Shown here piece by piece: positions 18,001 to 25,442 of a stretch of 64,000 nucleotides of DNA. The first letter of the stretch is position 1; each line of letters opens with the position of its first letter. The notes below the pieces were generated by a model. That model was given only the letters and a program-made list of their open reading frames with translations. It ran no database searches and was not told where the DNA came from. A program made the position numbers and the translations under genes. Source of the DNA: Diaminobutyricibacter sp049994905 (lineage in GTDB: Bacteria > Actinomycetota > Actinomycetes > Actinomycetales > Microbacteriaceae); NCBI RefSeq assembly GCF_049994905.1, contig NZ_CP188258.1, positions 186,001 through 250,000 of the forward strand, given 5' to 3'.

Positions 18001-18160
18001 CGCAGCTCTCGCCATCCGCTTCGGGTTCTCGTCGGTCGTCGAGACCGACCTGCACGAGCGCGAGGTCGCCGCGGCTGCGGTCTCGGAGTTCTCCGCCGGC
18101 CGGGTCGGCCTCACGCTGCGCCCCTTCCAGCTCGTCACCCTGCGCTTCGCCCGCACCTGA
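15068..18160 (+). CDS. alpha-mannosidase, glycoside hydrolase family 38
   Basis: A 1030-residue cytoplasmic glycosidase. An N-terminal galactose-binding-like domain precedes the GH38 catalytic barrel. The zinc site begins at His261 and His263 (GHAHIDSAWLW) with Asp265. The nucleophile is Asp375 (WLPDTFGF). A middle helical domain and a C-terminal beta-sandwich (from about residue 700) complete the family layout. It would trim alpha-mannosides, probably imported oligosaccharides. The start GTG 15068 matches the family beginning. An 18-base repeat inserts a (Gly-Asp-Ala-Ser-Thr-Leu)-like linker near residue 621-644. Confidence 0.92.
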   Translation: MHDQTYLIGQRVDRLVRERLVPALERARASGTIEAWEVPDEPVPFAQAVTNTFEPFSIGQAWGRPWSTVWFRVSGTVPADWAAAADDIELVVDLGFTGAQAGFQAEGLVYASDGSILKAIEPLNGYVRLGVAPGDDFEVFIEAAANPDIGSGFIDFTPTPLGRKATAPAVPLYALRRIDVVHRDREVWELAQDVWTLHGLANQLPLTSPRRAQLFAALEAMADAVDPFDVAATAEQGRAALRPALDARAAASAHRIFAVGHAHIDSAWLWPVRETIRKVARTFSNVLDLMEQDPGFVFAASSAQQYAWMKRFYPELFERIRVRVAEGRFVPVGGMWVESDTNLVGGEALVRQFVEGTSFFRDEFGVQPREVWLPDTFGFTAAFPQIARAAGAEYFLSQKISWNETNRFPHHTFLWEGIDGSRIFAHFPPVDTYNAMLSGADLARAEQNFADKSRANTSLVPFGFGDGGGGPTREMIAAAHRTRSLDGSPTVRMASPSEFFAAAREELAAPAVWAGELYLELHRGTYTSQARTKRGNRRSEALLHEAELWGATAAVRVGHPYPYDELREAWQTVLLQQFHDILPGSSIGWVHDQAVETYRIVGEKLDGLVRGAIGALAGASGDAGTLGAAATLGDASTLGDASASSAPSVFNASPHAVDGIPANSAAPRATGARARLTRTGDALQLTNERLTVGIDADGLIDSLIDLTTGREVLPPGERANLLQLFRDTPRQWDAWDIDPEYRRLGEPLTAVDALDVIEETDERVAVRVTRSFGASTVVQTIALAARSGAVDLTTEVDWHERQRMLKLAFPVDVHTASAASEIQFGHIVRPTHTNTSWDAARFETSAHRWVHVSDARFGVAVANDSTYGHDITRHERLGGGTYSLVRQTLLRAPLFPDPEADQGVHTLRSSIVVGDIGDAIAEGYRLNLPLRMVAGAASVDALVSSDDPSVVVETVKLAEDRSGDVVVRLYESRGGRASAALAIRFGFSSVVETDLHEREVAAAAVSEFSAGRVGLTLRPFQLVTLRFART
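16928..16999 (+). repeat. four in-frame 18-bp repeats inside the mannosidase gene
   Basis: Units start at 16928, 16946, 16964 and 16982, each close to GGTGACGCGAGCACGCTC. They encode GDAGTL, GAAATL, GDASTL and GDASAS, so copy changes keep the frame and only alter linker length. Confidence 0.85.
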
Positions 18161-18219
18161 CCGCGCCCGTCTCGCCGTCTCGGCTCGTCGCGCCCCCGCC
18201 CCTCGCGCGTGAGCGATCC

Positions 18220-19302
18220 TCAGCCCCCGGCATCACGCCTTGCGGGCGCCGGCGCCGGGCGGGCGCGCGCGAAACGCCGGCGCACCTCGCGCGCGGCGAG
18301 AAGGTCCGCATCCATCGCATCCTGCGCTTTGACGATCGCGACCGTCGATTTGAGCGGAAGCCGCAGCGCCACATCCGCCTCGATCCCGGCCGTCAGTTCG
18401 CGGGCGCGCTCGACTTCGATGTCCAGTTCGGCGCCGAACAGAAGGGCCAGGTTGGCGATCCAGATCCAGAGCAAGAAGATGATGATCCCGGCAAGCGAGC
18501 CGTAGATGCGCTGGTAATTGCCGAAATTCGCGACATAGAGGCCGAAGAGGACGGATGCCGCACCGAGTACGACGATCGCGGCGATCGACCCGGTCGTCAG
18601 CAGCCGGAATCGCGGCATCCGCACATTCGGTGTCGCGTAGTAGAGGAGTGCGACGAGCAGCACGAGCGCGATCACCAGCACGGGCCACTTGAGCACCGAC
18701 CAGACGACCTGAACGGTGTCACCCAGCCCGAGCGCGTCGCCGATGGCCGTCGCGATCGGCCCCGACACCACGAGCATGATGGCGATGAGTGTGACGAGCC
18801 CGAGGCTGACGAGGGTGACCCCCAGCTGCACCGGGCGGAGCTTCCAGACGGAACGACCCTCGTTGACACCGAAGATGCGGTTGACCGCACGTCCGAATGC
18901 GCCGACATAGCCCGAGGCCGACCAGATGGCGCCGACGACCCCGATCACGAGAGCGAGTCCGTTGCTGTGCGAGGAGGCGAGCTGTTGGATCGGTCCCTTC
19001 AACGCGGTGAATGCCGAACCGGGTACGAGTTGCCCGGCCACCGTGAACAGTGCGTCGATACCTTTGCGGCTCTGACCGACAAGGCCGAGGAGTGACACCA
19101 GGGCCAGCAGCGCAGGGAAGAGCGACAACACACCGAAGTAGGTGAGCCCGGCCGCGAGATCGGTGCATTGGTGCCTGCCGAAACTCCGCACAGTGCGGCG
19201 AAGGATGAAGCCCCACGGCAGGCGTCTCCAGGGCGCCGGATGCGGGTTCCCGGCCTTCGCGTCGGCGACACGCCTGCCCTCAGCGACGTCAGCGTCGACC
19301 AC
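18220..19302 (-). CDS. YihY/BrkB family inner membrane protein
   Basis: A 360-residue protein with about six membrane segments of the YihY/BrkB (virulence factor BrkB) family. Typical motifs are DLAAGLTYFGVLSLFPALLAL near residue 45 and the later GSLAGIIIFLLWIWIANLALLFGAELD. Once misnamed ribonuclease BN, the family has no settled function. The C-terminal tail is Arg/Ala-rich. The GTG start at 19302 lies inside the end of the DUF3618 gene (14-base overlap), so three membrane genes form one operon. Confidence 0.85.
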   Translation of the reverse strand: MVDADVAEGRRVADAKAGNPHPAPWRRLPWGFILRRTVRSFGRHQCTDLAAGLTYFGVLSLFPALLALVSLLGLVGQSRKGIDALFTVAGQLVPGSAFTALKGPIQQLASSHSNGLALVIGVVGAIWSASGYVGAFGRAVNRIFGVNEGRSVWKLRPVQLGVTLVSLGLVTLIAIMLVVSGPIATAIGDALGLGDTVQVVWSVLKWPVLVIALVLLVALLYYATPNVRMPRFRLLTTGSIAAIVVLGAASVLFGLYVANFGNYQRIYGSLAGIIIFLLWIWIANLALLFGAELDIEVERARELTAGIEADVALRLPLKSTVAIVKAQDAMDADLLAAREVRRRFARARPAPAPARRDAGG

Positions 19303-19597
19303 TGGCCCGTCCGCGCCGCAGGGTCAGGACGGCGGCGGCCGCTGCGGCCGTTGCGCCGAGGAAGAGCGCTGCGAACAGCACCGGGTGCGAGCGGATCTGC
19401 ACCGCCGGATTGAAGGTTGCGAAGAGGTCGTCGAGGGTGGCGGCCAGTTCGTCCCGCGTCTGCTCGATGTCGAGTTGCCTCGTGTGGACACCGGCATTCG
19501 GCGGGAGCGGCGGCCGGGACGTGCTCGGTCCGGATGCGCTCGGTCCGGTTGCGCTCGGTCCGGGTGAACCCGGCCGCGCCGTGCCGTCCTGCGTCAT
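19289..19597 (-). CDS. DUF3618 domain membrane protein
   Basis: A 102-residue protein with a disordered Pro/Ser/Gly-rich N-terminus (repeats of GPSASGPS). The DUF3618 signature DIEQTRDELAATLDDL is followed by one membrane helix (about 72-92) with an arginine tail. It overlaps the genes on both sides, by 4 bases with the holin-like gene and 14 bases with the BrkB gene. DUF3618 proteins are regularly found with holin-superfamily III proteins in actinobacteria and are thought to form an envelope-associated module; the function is not known. Confidence 0.8.
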   Translation of the reverse strand: MTQDGTARPGSPGPSATGPSASGPSTSRPPLPPNAGVHTRQLDIEQTRDELAATLDDLFATFNPAVQIRSHPVLFAALFLGATAAAAAAVLTLRRGRASGRR

Positions 19598-20022
19598 GCG
19601 CGCTCCCTCTTCAGCACCCGGAGGTCTTCGCCGAGGCTCGCCTTGGTTTCTTCGGGGATGATCGGGGGAACCTTCTTCAGGCTCACCCTCCCGATGAGTA
19701 CCGCGATGCCGGCGAGCACCAGCAGGATGCCCGCGACGATGAGAGCGGCGAGCCACGGCGGCACGATGAGGGCGAACGCGAAGACTGCCGCCGTCACCAG
19801 GACGGCAAACGCGAAGAAGACGAAGACGAGCGCGCCGACGAGGAGGCCGACACCGACGCCGGCGTCCTTCGCTTTGGCGCTCATCTCCGCCTTGAAGAGG
19901 GCGAGTTCCGAGGCGATCAGCCGGCGGACCTGTTCGACGAGGTCGCGCACGAGTACCGGCAGGGGGCGCAGGTCTTTCGTGGTTCGGCGGCGCTCGCGGG
20001 GCAGCGGCGACTTGTCGCTCAT
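19594..20022 (-). CDS. phage holin superfamily III / DUF1469-type membrane protein
   Basis: A 142-residue protein with an amphipathic N-terminal region (VRDLVEQVRRLIASELALFKAEM) and two long membrane helices (about 58-82 and 88-110). This is the layout of the actinobacterial holin-X/DUF1469 family. Despite the name it is chromosomal, with no phage genes nearby. It is the first gene of a three-gene operon with DUF3618 and BrkB proteins. Its role is probably in envelope organisation, inferred from conservation of the gene set. Confidence 0.8.
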   Translation of the reverse strand: MSDKSPLPRERRRTTKDLRPLPVLVRDLVEQVRRLIASELALFKAEMSAKAKDAGVGVGLLVGALVFVFFAFAVLVTAAVFAFALIVPPWLAALIVAGILLVLAGIAVLIGRVSLKKVPPIIPEETKASLGEDLRVLKRERA

Positions 20023-20076
20023 CCGTTCTCCGTTTCGTCGTCTTGCCGCGAACCTACGCCACCCGGCCGGTTTCGA

Positions 20077-20562
20077 CTACCCCTGGGCTGCGACCAGTTC
20101 GGCCAGCCGTTCCATCGAGTCCCGCACGCCGTGCTCCATGCCGTGCTCGATCATCGCGTCGCGCGTTTCGACCGAGGGGAAGACGGAGTGGGTGTGCAGG
20201 CGGGTGCGGCCGCCGAGATCTTCGTAGGTCGCGGTCTCGAGCGAGACCTGGCCGGGCGCTCCCTCCCATTCGAAGGTCTGGATGACGCGCTCGCCCGGTT
20301 CGACCGAGTGGAACACGCCACGGAAGGCGAACTCGTCTCCATCGGCGTTGCGGTGGATGTAACGGTAACGACCACCGTCGCGTACCTCGTATTCTTCGAC
20401 GATCATCTCCAGCTCGCGCGGGCCGAGCCACTGTGCGACGAGGGCGGGATCGGTCGCGGCGCGGAAGACCTGTTCGGGCGTCGCGTCGAACTCGCGCACC
20501 AGGTCGACGAAAGGCGTGCCGGGCTGGGCGGTGATGGTCGTGGGGTTCTGGATGGTGCTCAT
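20077..20562 (-). CDS. SRPBCC/AHSA1 family protein
   Basis: A 161-residue single-domain START-like fold of the AHSA1 group. It contains VREFDATPEQVFRAATDPALVAQWLGP near the N-terminus and SMERLAELVAAQG at the end. Such proteins bind hydrophobic small molecules in a cavity; they lack chaperone function in bacteria. The ATG at 20562 overlaps the stop of the ArsR-type gene (ATGA), the typical ArsR-AHSA1 operon of actinobacteria. The regulator probably controls both genes. Confidence 0.87.
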   Translation of the reverse strand: MSTIQNPTTITAQPGTPFVDLVREFDATPEQVFRAATDPALVAQWLGPRELEMIVEEYEVRDGGRYRYIHRNADGDEFAFRGVFHSVEPGERVIQTFEWEGAPGQVSLETATYEDLGGRTRLHTHSVFPSVETRDAMIEHGMEHGVRDSMERLAELVAAQG

Positions 20563-20912
20563 TTCTCGTTCTCCTTCTTTTTCAGGTCGACGAGCACGGC
20601 GTCGAGCGCACGGAAGCGCTGCTCGGCGACGAGCCGGTACGTGTCGATCCAGGCGGTCAAGGCCTCGAGGGCGACCGGATCGAGGTGGCACGGACGGCGT
20701 TGGCCGTCACGTGTCCGGGTGATCAGCCCCGCGGTCTCGAGCACCTGGATGTGCCGCGAGATCGCCTGCTTGGTGATTGCGAAGGGCTCGGCGAGTTCGT
20801 TGACCGTCGCCTCGCCCCGGGAGAGGCGGGCGATGATCGCACGGCGCACCGGGTCGGCCAGTGCCAGGAAAGCCCGGTCGAGGTGGTCGTCAAGGGCCAC
20901 GTCCACAGTCAT
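20559..20912 (-). CDS. ArsR/SmtB-type winged-helix repressor
   Basis: A 117-residue regulator with a winged helix (ALADPVRRAIIARLSRGEATVNELAEPFAITKQAISRHIQVLE spans about 17-60). There is no cysteine pair of the metal-sensing type, so it is not a classical metalloregulator. It is coupled to the SRPBCC gene, as in many two-gene ArsR-AHSA1 units. A palindrome and direct repeats just upstream suggest autoregulation. Confidence 0.9.
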   Translation of the reverse strand: MTVDVALDDHLDRAFLALADPVRRAIIARLSRGEATVNELAEPFAITKQAISRHIQVLETAGLITRTRDGQRRPCHLDPVALEALTAWIDTYRLVAEQRFRALDAVLVDLKKKENEK

Positions 20913-20926
20913 TGATCAGTCCGTAT

Positions 20927-20963
20927 CTTTATCAACATATTCCTTTATCAACCAATAGGTTGA
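20927..20963 (-). promoter_or_regulatory. candidate ArsR-type operator
   Basis: The perfect palindrome TCAACCAATAGGTTGA at 20948-20963 is preceded by two direct copies of CTTTATCAAC (20927-20936 and 20943-20952), 16 bases apart. The stretch is strikingly AT-rich for this genome and lies 15-51 bases before the repressor start codon. Confidence 0.6.
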
Positions 20964-21091
20964 CTATGACCACAATACGACCGCCGCTATCGCGTGTCAA
21001 CACCGTCCTCAGCCTGCTTTGTTCGCAGCCCCGCCTTTGGCACACTTGACCCAACGCCGCACGCCGGCGGAACGCCAGGGAGAGGCCCGTC

Positions 21092-21604
21092 ATGAGCGCA
21101 CACAGCAACGAGCAGCGAGGCGCGATCGTCGTCGCGGTGGTCGCCGGCCAGCCGACCGCCGTCCTCGAGCATGCTGCTGCGCTTGCCGACGACCTCGACG
21201 TCCACCTCGTCTGCGCAAACGTCGACATCAACCGCTACCTCGTCTCCAGCTACGTCGACGGCAGCGTCGTCGCCCTGCCGTACGACCCCGACCTGCCCGA
21301 GGTCGAGAAGGCGACCTTCGACCCGGAGCTCGCTGCGAACATCCGCGCCGTGCTCGAAGCGAAGGGAGTGCGTTACTCCCTCGAGCAACTCGCGGGCGAT
21401 CCCGCATGGGCGCTGACGCGCCTCGCGGATGAGATCGACGCCCGCTACATCGTCGTCGGCACCCGTGAGGCCGGATTGCGGGGAAGCTTCCGCGAGTTCT
21501 TCAACGGCTCCGTCGCCGCGCATCTCACCCACCGCCAGCACCGTCCGGTCCTCGTCGTGCCCCTCTCGCCGACGCCGCGGGGCGAGAAGCTGCCGTGGGA
21601 GTGA
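21092..21604 (+). CDS. universal stress protein family
   Basis: A 170-residue Usp-fold protein. The N-terminal strand reads IVVAVVAGQPTAVLEHAAALA. The C-terminal part has YIVVGTREAGLRGSFREFFNGSVAAHLTHRQHRPVLVVP, the nucleotide-loop and final strand pattern of the family (GxxG-x9-GS). The loop is intact, so ATP binding is likely. It precedes two CrcB genes by 7 bases, suggesting a stress operon. The ATG start has GGGAGAGG upstream. Confidence 0.85.
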   Translation: MSAHSNEQRGAIVVAVVAGQPTAVLEHAAALADDLDVHLVCANVDINRYLVSSYVDGSVVALPYDPDLPEVEKATFDPELAANIRAVLEAKGVRYSLEQLAGDPAWALTRLADEIDARYIVVGTREAGLRGSFREFFNGSVAAHLTHRQHRPVLVVPLSPTPRGEKLPWE

Positions 21605-21611
21605 CGGCCGC

Positions 21612-22055
21612 GTGCCCATCCACCTCCACTGGCGCTACATCGGGCTGGTCTTCCTCGGCGGTGCGCTCGGAACGACTGCGCGCTACCTGATCTCATCCGT
21701 CATTCCGCCGTGGATCGGCCTGCCTGTCGGAACGTTCCTGATCAACATCGTCGGCGCCTTCCTGCTGGGCGCGCTGCTTGAAGCGCTGGCGCTGCGAGGA
21801 CCCGACGAGGGCATCCGCCGCAACCTGCGACTCTTCGTCGGCACGGGCATCCTGGGCGGCTTCACCACCTACAGCGCTTTCGCTGTTGACACGGATGGGC
21901 TGTTGACGTCGAACGACCTCGCAGGGAGCCTCGTCTACGCGGTCGCGACGATACTGATCGGCGCGCTGGCATCCCTTTGCGGCATCGCCCTGGCCGCCTG
22001 GCATCACGGGCCGACCGGGCCGGGCCGCGCGTCGGCCTTCGGCGGTGATGAGTGA
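21612..22055 (+). CDS. crcB: CrcB/Fluc fluoride channel subunit 1
   Basis: A 147-residue protein with four membrane helices. The Fluc motifs are GGALGTTARY, NIVGAFLLG and GILGGFTTYSAF, including the sodium-site Gly/Thr turn and the phenylalanine box. It exports fluoride from the cytoplasm. The GTG 21612 start follows the Usp stop by 7 bases. The stop overlaps the start of the second crcB (GTGA), so the two subunits are made together and probably form a heterodimeric channel. No fluoride riboswitch was found upstream. Confidence 0.92.
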   Translation: MPIHLHWRYIGLVFLGGALGTTARYLISSVIPPWIGLPVGTFLINIVGAFLLGALLEALALRGPDEGIRRNLRLFVGTGILGGFTTYSAFAVDTDGLLTSNDLAGSLVYAVATILIGALASLCGIALAAWHHGPTGPGRASAFGGDE

Positions 22056-22429
22056 CCACGATTCTCGTGCTCGCCGTGGCCGTTGCCGGCGGACTCGGCG
22101 CGGTGACCCGGCTCGTCTTCGACGGCTTTCTGCGCAGCCGCATCGCGATCGCGTTCCCGATCGGAACGACGATCATCAACGTCACCGGCTCGTTCCTGCT
22201 GGGAGTGGTCACCTCGCTCGCCCTCGCGCACGGTCTGCCCCCCGAATGGCGTGTGGTGCTCGGTACGGGATTCCTGGGCGGCTACACGACCTTCAGCACA
22301 GCCAGCTACGAGACGGTGCGCCTCGCGCAGCAGCGGCGCTACCGTGCTGCGGTCGTCAACGGGTTCGGGATGCTCGTCCTCGCGCTCCTCGCGGCCGGCC
22401 TCGGCCTGTGGCTGGGCGCGCTGTTCTAG
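22052..22429 (+). CDS. crcB: CrcB/Fluc fluoride channel subunit 2
   Basis: A 125-residue second Fluc subunit with four helices and the same motif set (GGLGAVTRLVFD, NVTGSFLLG, GFLGGYTTFSTASYE). The paired paralogues have clearly diverged, which is typical of heterodimeric Gram-positive Fluc channels. The gene overlaps the convergent carboxylate-amine ligase gene by four bases at the stop codons. Confidence 0.92.
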   Translation: MTTILVLAVAVAGGLGAVTRLVFDGFLRSRIAIAFPIGTTIINVTGSFLLGVVTSLALAHGLPPEWRVVLGTGFLGGYTTFSTASYETVRLAQQRRYRAAVVNGFGMLVLALLAAGLGLWLGALF

Positions 22430-23550
22430 CCGACCGCCTCCCGGCTGCCCGCCTCCTGCGCGTGCGTCACGCGGATCGCCTCGGTCACGACATCCAGGAG
22501 ACTGCCGCGCCTGCTGAACGCGCGGCGCTGTATGCCTGCCCCGCCACCGTTCTCGAGAATCCGCTTCAGGCCTGACCGCACCAGGTCGCCGTCACCGTTG
22601 CGGCTGAGTGCCCGGTCGACATGTGCGACCAGTGCTCCCACCGCATCATCGGCGGTGCCGCCGCGGCCGTGCGCCGGATGCGGCAACCGGCCGATCGCCC
22701 CCGTGAGTGCCGCCTGCCATTCGGCCAGCCGAAGGACCGCCGCGGGCACCGACACCGGGGCGACGCCGTCATGCCACTCCTCGACGGCCGTGTCGACGAG
22801 GGCGCGGATGAGGGCGGCGAGCACGATCGTGTCCCGCGGGTCGAGGCAGACGTCAGCTATCCGCACTTCCACCGTCGGCTGCTGGTGGGGCAGCCGGGCG
22901 TCGAGATAGATCATGCGGCGGTCGAGGATGACCTCCGTTTCAACGAGCATCCGCTCGAACGCCTCGTAGGCGGCGGCCGAGCCGAAGACCTCGGTCGGGC
23001 CGGCGCTCTGCCACTGGTGCCACGCGGCGAAACGGTAGCTCGCATAGCCGGTGTCGTCTCCGTTGGCGAACGGAGAGTTCGCGCTCAGCGCCAGGATCAC
23101 CGGAAGCCAGTTGCGGATCCGGTCCAGGATCGCGACGCCCTCCTCGCGCGAGTCGATGCCGACGTGCACGTGGCAGCCGCACACCAGCACGTTGCGTGCT
23201 GTCGCCCCGTAGCGCTCCATCATCGTTCCGTAGCGCGGTTCGCGGGTCGGATGCGGCACGAACTCCATCGGCGACATCGCGAGGGCGACGGCGCGAGCCC
23301 CGTGGGGACGTACCAGCCGGTCGGCGAGCGCGCGCCCGGCGACGATCTCACCGAACAGGTCGCCGGTCGACTCATGTGGCCGGGTCTGGGCCTCCAGCAT
23401 CTCCTGCTTGAACTCCTCCTCGACGCTCGGGCCGGTGGCCGAGTCGGCCGGGTCGGGGGCGTCGACGAGCGCCCGGGGCGCGATCGCCATCGGGATGCCC
23501 GTCCGCTCGTCGACCAGGAGCAACTCCTCCTCGACGCCAAGAGTCCTCAT
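22426..23550 (-). CDS. YbdK-type carboxylate-amine (glutamate-cysteine) ligase
   Basis: A 374-residue GCS2-fold enzyme. The N-terminus RTLGVEEELLLVD gives the family glutamates for metal binding, and VCGCHVHVGI is the central signature. The YbdK branch has weak gamma-glutamate-cysteine ligase activity; EgtA of ergothioneine synthesis shares the fold. It follows the class II amidotransferase gene by 11 bases on the same strand, so the two are probably one transcript. The substrate is uncertain. Confidence 0.85.
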   Translation of the reverse strand: MRTLGVEEELLLVDERTGIPMAIAPRALVDAPDPADSATGPSVEEEFKQEMLEAQTRPHESTGDLFGEIVAGRALADRLVRPHGARAVALAMSPMEFVPHPTREPRYGTMMERYGATARNVLVCGCHVHVGIDSREEGVAILDRIRNWLPVILALSANSPFANGDDTGYASYRFAAWHQWQSAGPTEVFGSAAAYEAFERMLVETEVILDRRMIYLDARLPHQQPTVEVRIADVCLDPRDTIVLAALIRALVDTAVEEWHDGVAPVSVPAAVLRLAEWQAALTGAIGRLPHPAHGRGGTADDAVGALVAHVDRALSRNGDGDLVRSGLKRILENGGGAGIQRRAFSRRGSLLDVVTEAIRVTHAQEAGSREAVG

Positions 23551-23561
23551 CGAGCCATGCT

Positions 23562-24395
23562 CTACGACTGGAGGAACGGCTCAGTGGTGTAGCCGGAGGG
23601 GTCCAGCACGGATGCGCTCGACTCCGGGACCTCGATGAACAGGCCGGGCAGATCGTTCAGAGGCTCCGAGACGATCACGCGTGACCGCTTGCCGAACATG
23701 CGCAGCTTCTCGATGTCGGGGTACATCTCCTGGAGCGTTCCCATGTCTTCCGAATGGAAAAGAGTACGGCTGCGGCCCTCCGACGAGTAGCGGAAAGCCC
23801 AGATCGTCGATCCGTCGGACACTGCGATCGTTCCCTGCATCGGAAAATCGATGCCGGCGTTGTGACCCACCTCCTCGACCATACGGATCGCTTTGCCCAT
23901 TGCACCGATCGGGTCGTCCATCAGCCCCAGCGTCAGAGCGAGATGGAACAGTGCCTCGGAGTCGGTCGTCCCGAGGATGTGCGGGTACAGGGACGGGTCG
24001 ACCGCAAACGTGAGATCCCGCTTCGTCTTGTGGAAGTCCTTCAGGTAGCCGTTGTGCATGAACATCCAGTTCTCGTAGCGGAACGGGTGGCAGTTCGACT
24101 GCTGGATGGGCGGCCCGGCCGCCGCACGGACATGACTGAAGAAGAGTGGACTCTCGATGCTGCTGGTCAGTTCGCGAAGGTTCTCATCGTTCCAGGCCGG
24201 TTCCGTGCTGTGGAACAACGCCGGCTTGGCGTCCCTCTCGCCGGTCGAGTACCAGCCGAAACCGAACCCGTCCCCGTTCACCGTCTCCTTCCCCAGGGGG
24301 GAGTTCAACGACTGCGCCACGAGTGAGTGCTCCGTATTGAGGATCACTTCTGCTGGACGCAACGGCTCACCTGCATAGGCCAGCCAACGACACAT
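23562..24395 (-). CDS. class II glutamine amidotransferase, EgtC/YafJ-like
   Basis: A 277-residue N-terminal nucleophile hydrolase. Cys2 (MCRWLAYAG) becomes the catalytic N-terminal cysteine after Met removal. Other family motifs are NGDGFGFGWY, FFSHVRAA and FMHNGYL. There is no synthetase domain, so it resembles YafJ or EgtC, which remove a gamma-glutamyl group. It lies directly upstream of a gamma-glutamyl ligase-type gene. A route that adds and later removes a gamma-glutamyl protecting group is inferred. EgtB and EgtD are not in the window. Confidence 0.85.
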   Translation of the reverse strand: MCRWLAYAGEPLRPAEVILNTEHSLVAQSLNSPLGKETVNGDGFGFGWYSTGERDAKPALFHSTEPAWNDENLRELTSSIESPLFFSHVRAAAGPPIQQSNCHPFRYENWMFMHNGYLKDFHKTKRDLTFAVDPSLYPHILGTTDSEALFHLALTLGLMDDPIGAMGKAIRMVEEVGHNAGIDFPMQGTIAVSDGSTIWAFRYSSEGRSRTLFHSEDMGTLQEMYPDIEKLRMFGKRSRVIVSEPLNDLPGLFIEVPESSASVLDPSGYTTEPFLQS

Positions 24396-24550
24396 TTCAC
24401 ACCGCCTTCATGATCGCGCCCGCCACACGAACCAGTACCGCGCGTGCTTTCGGCGAGCGACTGTGCCCGAAGCGTAACCGAGCATTTTCGGGCCGGGCAT
24501 CACCCGAATCGAATGACAAGGCACGCCATTCGGACGGCCGGCTCCGCCAC

Positions 24551-24925
24551 TCACTCGTCGTCGATCTCGGGGGCCTCCGTCTGGTCCATCCACCACTCCG
24601 TGAACTCGCTCGCGCGCCCATCCGGTTCAAGACGGATGACCCACAGATTGCTGTACGTCGCGCCCGCGTGATACTCGGTGACGCCTTCCACGAACGCCAG
24701 CGAGCCGTCGTGCCCCAGCACCCGCCACGCGAAATCGGCAGCCCCCGGCTCGTCCTGGGCATCCAGCCAACCCTCCACAATCTCGAGGTGACCGATCCAC
24801 GGGTCGGCGAACGGCTCGGTGCGGTACTGCGCATTCTCGGTGAACAACGCGCGGATGTCGTCTGGATCGTTCGACTCCCACGCTCGCCGGTACCCCTCGA
24901 TCCACGTTGCTGTCGCGTCTGCCAT
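24551..24925 (-). CDS. NTF2-like / SnoaL family protein
   Basis: A 124-residue cone-shaped NTF2-like fold. The first helix reads WIEGYRRAWESNDPDDIRALFTENAQYRTEPF and the last strands FVEGVTEY and YSNLWVIRLEPDG. These proteins bind small ligands or act as isomerases and hydrolases; the residues do not identify one activity. The start at 24925 is the ATG giving MADATATW. A 155-base gap separates it from the amidotransferase gene downstream. Confidence 0.8.
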   Translation of the reverse strand: MADATATWIEGYRRAWESNDPDDIRALFTENAQYRTEPFADPWIGHLEIVEGWLDAQDEPGAADFAWRVLGHDGSLAFVEGVTEYHAGATYSNLWVIRLEPDGRASEFTEWWMDQTEAPEIDDE

Positions 24926-25061
24926 GCGACCGTTATACGCCCTTTGGACCTGCCGCGAACATCCGCTTCTCAAACCGGTGGAAAGATCTTGACCCTGTTA
25001 GTCGAATTCGTCGTGCAGCCGTTCGACGTTCACACGTAACGTCTACGACAAGGAGGACGAC

Positions 25062-25397
25062 ATGGAGTACATGCTCTTGATCACGACCGACCCCGAGGCC
25101 GAGCCGTACGACCCGGAGTTCGACAACATCGTGGAGTGGGTCGACGACCTGGAGAAGCGCGGCATCCGCGGGCACGGCGACCGGTTGCGGCCGCCCGAGG
25201 ACGCGAAGATCGTGCGCATCCGCAGGGGGCGGCTGGAGGTGACGGACGGCCCCTTCACCGAGACCAAGGAATGGATCGCAGGCTACGACATCCTCGACTG
25301 CGAAAGCATGGACCAGGCGGTCGAGATCGCGTCGCGCCACCCGATGGCGCGCTTCGGCCGGGTCGAGGTGCGCGCGATCTGGCCGTTCGAAGGCTGA
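25062..25397 (+). CDS. YciI/DGPF domain protein
   Basis: A 111-residue dimeric alpha-beta barrel-like protein of the YciI (DGPF) family. The name motif appears as TDGPFTETKEWIAGYDI near residue 60, and the start is MEYMLLITTD. Such proteins often accompany ECF sigma factors (SigJ type), but none is present here. The Shine-Dalgarno AAGGAGG is well placed before ATG 25062. A strong bidirectional hairpin follows the stop. The function is unknown. Confidence 0.87.
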   Translation: MEYMLLITTDPEAEPYDPEFDNIVEWVDDLEKRGIRGHGDRLRPPEDAKIVRIRRGRLEVTDGPFTETKEWIAGYDILDCESMDQAVEIASRHPMARFGRVEVRAIWPFEG

Positions 25398-25400
25398 GCC

Positions 25401-25435
25401 GGCGGGCCGCGCCTGGTGCGTGGGCGCGGCCCGCC
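25401..25435. terminator. bidirectional hairpin between convergent genes
   Basis: GGCGGGCCGCGCC (25401-25413) pairs perfectly with GGCGCGGCCCGCC (25423-25435) around a 9-base loop. It lies four bases after one stop codon and eight bases from the convergent stop. Confidence 0.75.
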
Positions 25436-25442
25436 CGCTCGT

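Noticed and set aside
19594..20022. Prophage remnant suggested by the holin-like gene
   Set aside because: This family is a normal chromosomal actinobacterial gene linked to DUF3618 and BrkB genes; no other phage genes are present.
21000..21611. Fluoride riboswitch upstream of the crcB pair
   Set aside because: No stretch matching the conserved core was seen; crcB lies directly behind the Usp gene.
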